Assembly: GCA_963621145.1 (NCBI GenBank)
Contig: CAVFDI010000070.1
Span: 1 to 8,457, forward strand
Reading direction: 5' to 3'
DNA: 8,457 bases
From: W0P28-013 sp963621145
Lineage (GTDB): Bacteria > Bacteroidota > Bacteroidia > Bacteroidales > Paludibacteraceae
The notes under the pieces are model-generated. The model saw only the letters and a list, made by a program, of their open reading frames with translations. It had not been told where the DNA came from and searched no databases. How positions within the stretch are numbered: position 1 is the first letter of the stretch; the number at the start of each line of letters is the position of its first letter. Position numbers and translations under genes: made by a program. Of the stretch, positions 1 through 5,701 are shown piece by piece.

Positions 1-62
1 AGATAGGGGATAAACTCGTCCAACGGCGGCAACAAAGGCGATGTGACTGTGATTTTATCCAT
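1..62 (-). CDS. DegT/DnrJ/EryC1/StrS-family aminotransferase, N-terminal fragment
   Basis: Only the first 20 codons and two bases are present; the gene continues past the left edge. The ATG reads from 62 leftwards and gives a protein starting MDKITVTSPLLPPLDEF. From memory, this K-I-T-V-T-S-P-L-L-P-P-L opening is characteristic of PLP-dependent sugar aminotransferases of the DegT/DnrJ/EryC1/StrS family in Bacteroidales, which act on nucleotide-linked keto-sugars for surface polysaccharide synthesis. The catalytic lysine and cofactor-binding residues lie outside the window, so activity cannot be judged. No clear ribosome binding site precedes it, which is normal for this phylum. It points the same way as the ATPase gene to its right, and the left copy of the 43-bp repeat lies upstream with a promoter box. 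The family call rests on a short peptide. Confidence 0.62.
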   Translation of the reverse strand, partial: MDKITVTSPLLPPLDEFIPY

Positions 63-160
63 ATCAAGAAAAGTACGAAAACAATTTCAAATCTTGTTCT
101 AAGAAATAAAGCGTTTTTTTGGGAAAAATTTCGCCACAAAATTACATCATTTCAAAATTA

Positions 161-203
161 AATTTCTCACCATTTCAACCGACAAAGTTACAACTTTTGC
201 AGA
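161..203. repeat. 43-bp direct repeat, left copy
   Basis: This segment is identical over 43 bases to 1568-1610, in the same orientation and offset by 1,407 bases; identity stops sharply on both sides. The pair brackets the ATPase gene, whose stop codon begins only 10 bases from this copy. Read on the minus strand it carries the promoter box TAACTTTG. An exact match of this length is far beyond chance and implies a recent duplication or recombination event. Confidence 0.95.
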
Positions 204-212
204 ATCCTACAA
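183..212 (-). promoter_or_regulatory. Predicted promoter reading left towards the aminotransferase
   Basis: On the minus strand TTG (212-210) is followed after 19 bases by TAACTTTG (190-183), matching the Bacteroidota promoter pattern TTG-N19/20-TAnnTTTG. The -7 box lies inside the left 43-bp repeat. The TTG lies just outside it, next to the stop codon of the ATPase gene. Initiation would be expected near 176, giving a leader of about 115 bases before the ATG at 62. Two further TAnnTTTG matches on this strand (TAATTTTG at 160-153 and 144-137) lack a well-placed TTG and could be alternatives in this AT-rich stretch. Confidence 0.5.
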
Positions 213-213
213 T

Positions 214-1485
214 TTACATTTCGGACAGCATCCACTTCCAAACCGGCAAAACCTCAATCTCTTTCCCATTGAGGCACGAGATTCTATCCATTTCATCGTA
301 TGTAATAATCAACAAACGCCAATCGGAATGTTTGGTAGCGAACTGAATAAGCGGAGTTACCTCTCGCTCGCGAGTCGTCAAATCAGACAAAGAGAAACAA
401 ACTTGTATTGCCAACCGTTGTTCAGGCACCACAAAATCGATCTCTTTACCTGCATTGTAATACGACACATTATCGCGCCCAAATCGACGGCAAAGTTGAA
501 TGGCAACTAAATTTTCAAGCAAAGAAGTATCGGCATCAATCAAAAACAAATTCAAAATACCATTATCCACAAAATAGTATTTTTTTGTGCTCTCTTTCTC
601 CGACAACTTAGCAAGCTCATTTTCCACAGGCAACAGCAACCACGAGTCTTCGGCATAACCTGTGTAGTCAATTATCGTAGGTATGGAAGTCTGACTTCCC
701 GTAGACACCACCACATTTTTTAACCGATTAAAAGAGATTGGCTGTCTAACACTCTCGGCCAGTTTTTTAATAACCAAGTTGAGGACTCGACTATTGCGTA
801 TGGTATTACGCTGACAAATATCGCCAAGATATATTTTCTGATATAACCCAGAGAGCATCGACCGTTTCTGTTTATAGTCGACTATTTCTGGCAAACCGCC
901 ATATAGAAAATACTCCCTAAAAATGCGCAAAACTTCACTCTTTGCAACCGTAGAATAGTGCCAACCAACACCCAATTTCACACCGCGAGCATCCAGAAAT
1001 TCAGAAAACGAATACGGATAAACTTCGATTATTTGGAAACGCCCTCCCAAAGTTGTTGCAACATCTTTGCTCAACATTTTCGCATTGCTACCCGTAATAT
1101 ACACACGGTATTTTTCGTTGGCTAAACGACGCGCAAACTTATCCCACGCCGGTATATTCTGAGCCTCATCTAAAAAGACATACGGGCGTTTACCATAACG
1201 TTCCCAATGCGCTTCTAATAACAAATTGAAATCATCGGTGGTAAATTCCGCTAAACGTTCATCATCAAAATCGACAAACAAAATTTCGTCCCAACCATGG
1301 CCTTCGTTTAGCAATTGCTTTACCCGCTGATAAAGCATATACGACTTACCAACATGTCGAATACCAACCATAACAGCATTGGCATTTTCGTCAAACTCGT
1401 ATGGACGCAAAATAACGTGCGCATTTTCTATCTCTTCGCGCTTATCTTGCAAACACCGATAAATAATATCTTTCGTAATCCTCAT
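214..1485 (-). CDS. DUF4143-type AAA ATPase (COG1373-like)
   Basis: The product is a 423-residue predicted cytoplasmic ATPase. The N-terminal half is a P-loop domain: Walker A GIRHVGKS at 41-48, Walker B YVFLDEAQ at 102-109, a sensor-like TGSNAKML at 131-138, then YPYSFSEFL and the GGLPE signature at 196-200. The C-terminal part, about 250-423, is the DUF4143 region. It has the layout of a PD-(D/E)XK-like fold (ENLV at 324-327, KEIDFVV at 347-353, AIQVCFSL at 359-366), but where an active nuclease would show E-x-K this protein has Q-V-C, so cleavage is doubtful. The biological role of this widespread, often multicopy family is not established. The gene is bracketed by 43-bp direct repeats and looks visibly more AT-rich than pheT (by eye, not computed), which suggests acquisition as a unit. 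The start fits family N-termini; a promoter and leader repeats lie upstream. No terminator is seen before the left repeat. Confidence 0.9.
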   Translation of the reverse strand: MRITKDIIYRCLQDKREEIENAHVILRPYEFDENANAVMVGIRHVGKSYMLYQRVKQLLNEGHGWDEILFVDFDDERLAEFTTDDFNLLLEAHWERYGKRPYVFLDEAQNIPAWDKFARRLANEKYRVYITGSNAKMLSKDVATTLGGRFQIIEVYPYSFSEFLDARGVKLGVGWHYSTVAKSEVLRIFREYFLYGGLPEIVDYKQKRSMLSGLYQKIYLGDICQRNTIRNSRVLNLVIKKLAESVRQPISFNRLKNVVVSTGSQTSIPTIIDYTGYAEDSWLLLPVENELAKLSEKESTKKYYFVDNGILNLFLIDADTSLLENLVAIQLCRRFGRDNVSYYNAGKEIDFVVPEQRLAIQVCFSLSDLTTREREVTPLIQFATKHSDWRLLIITYDEMDRISCLNGKEIEVLPVWKWMLSEM

Positions 1486-1498
1486 ACGGGCATAAAAT

Positions 1499-1553
1499 AT
1501 AAAGTTTACTTTACAAAACAGCCTATTTTCATAAAGTTTACTTTACAAAACAG
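1499..1553. repeat. Two 23-bp repeats with palindromic cores in the ATPase leader
   Basis: An exact 23-base sequence occurs at 1499-1521 and again at 1531-1553, a 32-base period. Each copy contains AAAGT-TT-ACTTT, an inverted repeat with a 2-base centre, the shape of a dimer-binding site. They lie between the predicted promoter of the ATPase gene (1590-1620, minus strand) and its ATG at 1485, about 30 to 85 bases into the expected transcript. This is a plausible place for an operator acting as a roadblock, or for a leader RNA element. Three helical turns at 10.5 bp is about 32 bases, so both sites would face the same side of the DNA. The function is inferred; the repeats are seen directly. 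Confidence 0.85.
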
Positions 1554-1567
1554 TATCTTTCGAATAC

Positions 1568-1610
1568 AATTTCTCACCATTTCAACCGACAAAGTTACAA
1601 CTTTTGCAGA
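1568..1610. repeat. 43-bp direct repeat, right copy
   Basis: This is the partner of 161-203, identical over 43 bases and in the same orientation. It lies between the ATPase leader and the pheT promoter and carries on the minus strand the TAACTTTG box that would drive the ATPase gene. Removing everything from one copy to the other (1,407 bases) would leave a single copy between the aminotransferase gene and pheT. Confidence 0.95.
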
Positions 1611-1620
1611 GAATATGCAA
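1590..1620 (-). promoter_or_regulatory. Predicted promoter of the ATPase gene
   Basis: On the minus strand TTG (1620-1618, within ATTTGC) is followed after 20 bases by TAACTTTG (1597-1590), a good match to the Bacteroidota consensus. Initiation is expected near 1583, about 98 bases before the ATG at 1485. It stands back to back with the pheT promoter, whose -7 box begins only 27 bases from the TTG, so the two may interfere with each other. Confidence 0.65.
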
Positions 1621-1646
1621 ATGGACACAAACTGAAAAAAAAATCG

Positions 1647-1654
1647 TACCTTTG
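1647..1654 (+). promoter_or_regulatory. Predicted -7 box of the pheT promoter
   Basis: TACCTTTG matches the Bacteroidota -7 box TAnnTTTG. Initiation near 1661 would give a leader of about 26 bases before the pheT ATG. No convincing TTG lies 19-21 bases upstream, where the sequence is rich in A, so only the -7 element is supported. Confidence 0.65.
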
Positions 1655-1686
1655 CAGATTGAATTCGACAAAAAAATTCCAGAAAA

Positions 1687-4146
1687 ATGAACATATCGTA
1701 CAATTGGCTTAAGGATTACCTGAAAACCGACATCGAACCAGTAGAACTGGGTAAAATACTGACTTCCATCGGATTGGAAGTGGGAACAGTAGAAAAAGTG
1801 CAGACCATAAAAGGCGGCCTCGAAGGCTTGGTGGTGGGGCATGTGCTCACCTGCGTGCCTCACGAAAACTCCGACCACCTGCACGTAACCACCGTAGATG
1901 TGGGACAAGGCGAAGCGCTGCAGATAGTCTGCGGCGCACCGAATGTTGCCGCAGGACAAAAAGTGGTTGTCGCCACGCTCGGCACTGTGCTCTACTCTGG
2001 CGACGAAAGTTTCACCATCAAACGTTCGAAAATACGCGGTGTTGAGTCGTTTGGCATGCTCTGTGCCGAGGACGAAATTGGCATTGGCACAAGCCACAAC
2101 GGCATCATCGAATTGCCAGCCGACACGCCCGTGGGCATGGCCGTGAAAGATTATTATGGTGTGAAAGACGATGCTGTGATAGAGGTCGACATCACGCCAA
2201 ACCGCGCCGATGCCATCTCGCACTACGGTGTGGCACGCGACGCAGCCGCATATCTTTTGGCTCACAACCAAAAATTTGAGCTGACCCGCCCCAGCGTCGA
2301 CGGTTTCAAAATCGACAACACGAATCTGACCATTCCAGTGGAGATAGAGGCAAAAGAGGATTGCCCGCGCTATGCTGGCATCACCATTTCGGGCGTGACC
2401 ATTGCGCCATCGCCAAAATGGTTGCAAGATCGACTGAACGCCATCGGTTTGCGCCCAATAAACAATGTTGTGGACGCATCGAACTACATTCTGCACGCTT
2501 TCGGACAGCCGCTCCACACTTTCGATGCGGCAAAAATCAAAGGCGGCAAAATTGTTGTGAAAAAGTGCGCCGAAGGCACCAAATTTACCACGCTCGACGG
2601 TGTGGAACGCACACTTTCGGCAGCCGACTTGATGATTTGCAACACCGAAGAACCAATGTGCATGGCTGGCGTGTTTGGCGGCATCGATTCGGGCATTAGC
2701 GACGAGACAAAAAATGTGTTCATCGAGTGCGCCTATTTCAACCCTGTGACCATTCGCAAGACGGCACGCCGCCACGGTCTGAACACCGATGCAAGTTTCC
2801 GCTACGAGCGCGGCATCGACCCAAACAACACCATCTATGTGCTGAAATTGGCGGCTATGCTCATCAAAGAGGTGGCTGGCGGCACAATTTCAAGCGATAT
2901 TGTCGATGTTTATCCGAAAAAAATTGATGATTTCACCGTCGAAATTACACACGAAAAAATCAACTCACTCATCGGCAAAGATATTCCAGTCGACATGGTG
3001 GAGCGCATACTGAAAGGACTGGAAATCAAGATCTTGAACAAAACAGAAGCGGGTTACACGCTGCAAGTGCCAGCCTACCGTGTCGATGTTCAGCGCGATG
3101 TAGATGTGATTGAAGACATTCTGCGCATCTACGGCTACAACAACGTGGAATTCAGCGATTCGCTGCGATCGAACCTCTCCTATTCGCCACGGCCAAACAG
3201 CACCGCGCTGCAACGCCAAATTTCGGAGCAACTCACCGCTTGCGGATTCAACGAAATAATGAACAATTCGCTCACCAAGAGCAGTTATTATGGCGAAGAG
3301 GGCGCATACACAGCCGCCAACTGCGTGCGTGTGATGAATGCCTTGAGCAACGACCTGAGCGTGATGCGCCAAACACTGCTCTATGGCGGTTTGGAGAGCA
3401 TTGCCTACAACGCAAATCGCCAAAATGCCGACCTGAAATTCTACGAATTTGGCAACTGCTACCACTTCCATGCCGAGCGCCGACAAGAGGGCGAACCGCT
3501 TGCCGCCTACAACGAAGAGATGCACCTTGCTCTGTGGATTTGCGGCAATCGCAACGCACAAACTTGGACCAACGCCGAAGGAAAATCCACCTATTTCGAA
3601 CTGAAAGCGCATGTGCTGAATGTGCTGAAACGCCTCGGAGTGAACATACAAAATGTGCAGACCGAAAAATTCAGCAACGATCTGATAACCGAAGGGCTTG
3701 CTCTGCGCACCATGTCGGGCAAACTGCTTGCCGAGACAGGCATTGTGTCGCCTGCGCTGCTAAAGCGATTCGACATCGACACACCTGTATATTATGCCGA
3801 TCTGCAATGGGCTGCGCTGCTCAAAGAGTCGACCAAGCACAAAATCATCTTCAAAGATATTGCAAAATATCCCGAAGTGCGCCGCGACCTTGCGCTGCTC
3901 ATCGACAAGAATATCGAATTTTCGGAGATTGTGCGCATTGCCCGCGAAACCGAGCGCAAACTGCTGCGCAACATCACGCTGTTCGATGTGTACGAGGGCA
4001 AAAATCTGGAGGCAGGCAAAAAATCGTATGCTGTGGCATTCACGCTACAAGACGACGACAAAACCCTGAAAGATAACCAGATAGACGCCATCATGCAAAA
4101 ACTCGTGAAGAACTTCGAAGAAAAACTTGGCGCAAAATTGCGGTAA
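1687..4146 (+). CDS. pheT: Phenylalanine--tRNA ligase, beta subunit
   Basis: This is the beta subunit of the cytoplasmic alpha2-beta2 enzyme that charges tRNA(Phe) with phenylalanine using ATP. The 819 residues match the usual length of about 800 and all expected parts are present. An N-terminal segment opens NISYNWLKDYL. A tRNA-binding OB-fold domain spans about 40-150 (GHVLTCVPHENSDHL, VCGAPNV, GMLCAEDE). The B3/B4 editing domain spans about 210-380 (HAFGQPLHTFD at 270-280, GVFGG at 328-332). The B5 domain spans about 410-485 (VPAYRVDVQRDVDVIEDI, RIYGYNNV). A catalytic-like core follows at about 490-700. The anticodon-binding FDX-ACB domain spans about 725-818 (KYPEVRRDLALLID, LFDVYEGKNL). 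The ATG is the first in frame after the promoter box. pheS is not adjacent, a layout I recall as common in Bacteroidota. The gene is transcribed alone and ends at a strong hairpin. Confidence 0.98.
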   Translation: MNISYNWLKDYLKTDIEPVELGKILTSIGLEVGTVEKVQTIKGGLEGLVVGHVLTCVPHENSDHLHVTTVDVGQGEALQIVCGAPNVAAGQKVVVATLGTVLYSGDESFTIKRSKIRGVESFGMLCAEDEIGIGTSHNGIIELPADTPVGMAVKDYYGVKDDAVIEVDITPNRADAISHYGVARDAAAYLLAHNQKFELTRPSVDGFKIDNTNLTIPVEIEAKEDCPRYAGITISGVTIAPSPKWLQDRLNAIGLRPINNVVDASNYILHAFGQPLHTFDAAKIKGGKIVVKKCAEGTKFTTLDGVERTLSAADLMICNTEEPMCMAGVFGGIDSGISDETKNVFIECAYFNPVTIRKTARRHGLNTDASFRYERGIDPNNTIYVLKLAAMLIKEVAGGTISSDIVDVYPKKIDDFTVEITHEKINSLIGKDIPVDMVERILKGLEIKILNKTEAGYTLQVPAYRVDVQRDVDVIEDILRIYGYNNVEFSDSLRSNLSYSPRPNSTALQRQISEQLTACGFNEIMNNSLTKSSYYGEEGAYTAANCVRVMNALSNDLSVMRQTLLYGGLESIAYNANRQNADLKFYEFGNCYHFHAERRQEGEPLAAYNEEMHLALWICGNRNAQTWTNAEGKSTYFELKAHVLNVLKRLGVNIQNVQTEKFSNDLITEGLALRTMSGKLLAETGIVSPALLKRFDIDTPVYYADLQWAALLKESTKHKIIFKDIAKYPEVRRDLALLIDKNIEFSEIVRIARETERKLLRNITLFDVYEGKNLEAGKKSYAVAFTLQDDDKTLKDNQIDAIMQKLVKNFEEKLGAKLR

Positions 4147-4171
4147 GAGAGGAATTCGGAATTTCTAAGTA

Positions 4172-4205
4172 AAAGTCGCGCGAGATTTTTATCCCGCGCG
4201 ACTTT
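4172..4205. terminator. Strong hairpin terminator between pheT and the second ATPase gene
   Basis: A perfect 11-bp GC-rich stem, AAAGTCGCGCG at 4172-4182 paired with CGCGCGACTTT at 4195-4205, starts 25 bases after the pheT stop codon. After one A/C mismatch three more pairs form (4184-4186 with 4191-4193), leaving a TTTT loop. The plus-strand tail is T-rich (TTTGTTATTTT); the minus-strand tail also begins with a T run. The flanking genes converge here, so it probably terminates both transcripts. Confidence 0.88.
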
Positions 4206-4275
4206 GTTATTTTCGCGATTAGCATTATCATGAACTACATCAATTCATTTCACGAAATGATGAACAACAAGATGG

Positions 4276-5475
4276 TTATTCTTTCCCCGTCAGCCAATCG
4301 AGGGCGTAAATTTGCTTAATGCCATCGTGGTAGCAAATGGGATCGTTGTCCAAAGTTATAAGATACTTTGGAAAGCTATCATGCAAAGCGATGAGCGGTT
4401 CCAACTCGCGCTGCAACGTATTTTTGTCCCTTACGGTAAGCGATACTTGATAATAAATTTTCTGCCCTTGTGATATTACGATGAAATCGATTTCCTCATC
4501 TCCAACTTTTCCAACATAAATTTCTCCGCCACGGCGCGATAGTTCTAGATAGACAATGTTTTCGAGAATATGCCCCATGTCGCCACCTTTTGAGCCACAT
4601 ATCACACGACGCAAACCAATGTCGGCCAAATACACCTTCAATCCAGTCTTAAGTAGCTGTTTGCCTTTGGCATCGTAACGCGGAACGGCGTAGAAAATGT
4701 AGCTATTCAGAAGAGCGCTGATGTAACTCTCCACCGTGTGGGAGGTAGTTTTGCGACCAAGCGAAGTCAACGTATCGCTAATCCGTTTGATGACGGAAAT
4801 ATTGCCAATATTGTCTGCCAAAAACCGCACGATACTCTGAAGCAGCATAGTGTCGTTAATCTTGTTTCTACGGACAACGTCCTTCAAGACTATCGTATTG
4901 TAAAGTCCCGTCAGATACTCCGTCACCATCTCTGCGTTGTCCTTTATCTGTATGATGTAGGGAAATGCGCCGTATTCGATGTATTGGCGGTAGGCTTCTT
5001 CCATGCCGATAGATGGTGGCAGTGCCTTCAGATATTCGCTGAATGAGAATGGCAGCAAGCGCACCTCGACGCATCTGCCTGTAAGCAATGTGGCTATTTC
5101 GCCCGACAGCAGATAGGCGTTTGACCCCGTCACGTAAATATCGACATTATCGAGCAGAAAAAGGCTGTCTATTGCTTTTTGGAATTGGTCAACCATCTGT
5201 ATCTCGTCGAAGAACAGATAATTCATTTTCCCATTCTGCAGGTTTCCTTTAACGTGCCTGTATAATGCGTGATAGTCAAGAAACGGTTCGTTGTCTATAT
5301 CTTCAAAATTGATGTGCTGCACCTGCTTGGGGCTTATTCCGTTGGCAAGAAGATATTCTTGGAACATATTCAACAACGAGGACTTGCCGCAGCGGCGTAT
5401 GCCCGTAACAACCTTTATCACTCGCTTGTCCTTCCAGCGCTTGAGAATGGACATGTATTCTGTGCGTTCTATCAT
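4276..5475 (-). CDS. DUF4143-type AAA ATPase, second paralogue
   Basis: The product has 399 residues from the ATG at 5475. That start is chosen because MIERTEYMSILKRWKDK is a typical family opening, and because the longer frame (ATG at 5538) would begin upstream of the predicted promoter. Walker A is GIRRCGKSS at 25-33, Walker B YLFFDEIQ at 86-93, the sensor-like motif TGSNAYLL at 116-123. The FSFSEYL stretch and GAFP (169-172, the place of GGLPE in the other paralogue) follow. The DUF4143 region carries DIGLRR at 285-290, ENIVYLEL at 305-312, EEIDFIV at 327-333 and YQVSLT at 342-347. As in the first ATPase, the position of a nuclease E-x-K reads Q-V-S, so catalysis by that fold is doubtful. 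The two proteins share motifs but are clearly diverged, so this is not a recent duplication. It is a predicted cytoplasmic ATPase of unknown role, transcribed alone and convergent with pheT. Confidence 0.92.
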   Translation of the reverse strand: MIERTEYMSILKRWKDKRVIKVVTGIRRCGKSSLLNMFQEYLLANGISPKQVQHINFEDIDNEPFLDYHALYRHVKGNLQNGKMNYLFFDEIQMVDQFQKAIDSLFLLDNVDIYVTGSNAYLLSGEIATLLTGRCVEVRLLPFSFSEYLKALPPSIGMEEAYRQYIEYGAFPYIIQIKDNAEMVTEYLTGLYNTIVLKDVVRRNKINDTMLLQSIVRFLADNIGNISVIKRISDTLTSLGRKTTSHTVESYISALLNSYIFYAVPRYDAKGKQLLKTGLKVYLADIGLRRVICGSKGGDMGHILENIVYLELSRRGGEIYVGKVGDEEIDFIVISQGQKIYYQVSLTVRDKNTLQRELEPLIALHDSFPKYLITLDNDPICYHDGIKQIYALDWLTGKE

Positions 5476-5500
5476 ACCTTTGTTTTTTTGTAATGCGCTG

Positions 5501-5508
5501 CAAAGATA
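5501..5508 (-). promoter_or_regulatory. Predicted -7 box of the second ATPase gene
   Basis: On the minus strand TATCTTTG (5508-5501) matches TAnnTTTG. Initiation near 5494 would leave about 20 bases before the ATG at 5475. The expected -33 position falls at the edge of the 16-bp palindrome at 5528-5543, which ends exactly 19 bases from this box. The nearest TTG is 22 bases away, inside that palindrome. Confidence 0.6.
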
Positions 5509-5527
5509 GTAATAATTTCCGAGAAAA

Positions 5528-5543
5528 TTGCAATGCATTGCAA
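5528..5543. promoter_or_regulatory. Perfect 16-bp palindrome, candidate operator
   Basis: TTGCAATGCATTGCAA is its own reverse complement across all 16 bases and is followed by a run of A. It occupies the -33 region of the second ATPase promoter and lies about 118 bases upstream of the queA -7 box. A symmetric site here fits a dimeric transcription factor controlling the ATPase gene, perhaps queA too. No regulator gene is visible nearby. The palindrome is seen directly; its role is inferred. Confidence 0.55.
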
Positions 5544-5660
5544 AAAAAAATTCTCATTACGCATTTTCACCGCAAATTTCAAAAAAGTTGTAGGGACGCG
5601 ATGTGGTGGGAGTCTACACAAACTTTTCCGAACTCGCCACTCACTTTCGCACTTTTTTCG

Positions 5661-5668
5661 TACCTTTG
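5661..5668 (+). promoter_or_regulatory. Predicted -7 box of the queA promoter
   Basis: TACCTTTG followed by CA is the same 10-base element (TACCTTTGCA) as upstream of pheT. Initiation near 5675 gives a leader of about 27 bases before the ATG at 5702. No good TTG is seen 19-21 bases upstream. Confidence 0.65.
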
Positions 5669-5701
5669 CAGCCCGAAAAATCAAGGTTTTAAGCGAGAAT
5701 T

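Noticed and set aside
1582..2775. Long minus-strand open frame (397 codons) opposite pheT
   Set aside because: It is the antisense shadow of pheT. The translation is rich in His, Cys and Phe without recognisable motifs, and pheT on the other strand is certain.
3240..4076. Plus-strand open frame of 278 codons inside pheT
   Set aside because: It is an out-of-frame reading of pheT with an Arg/Gln/Cys-rich composition typical of shadows; no family motif.
4245..4260. Inverted repeat TCATTTC-AC-GAAATGA just after the second ATPase gene
   Set aside because: Arms are only 7 bp with a 2-base centre, without a T-run, and the strong hairpin at 4172-4205 already accounts for termination.
5476..5538. 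Upstream extension of the second ATPase gene to an ATG at 5538
   Set aside because: The added 21 residues are read from the promoter region, including the TATCTTTG box, and do not resemble family N-termini; the ATG at 5475 fits both.
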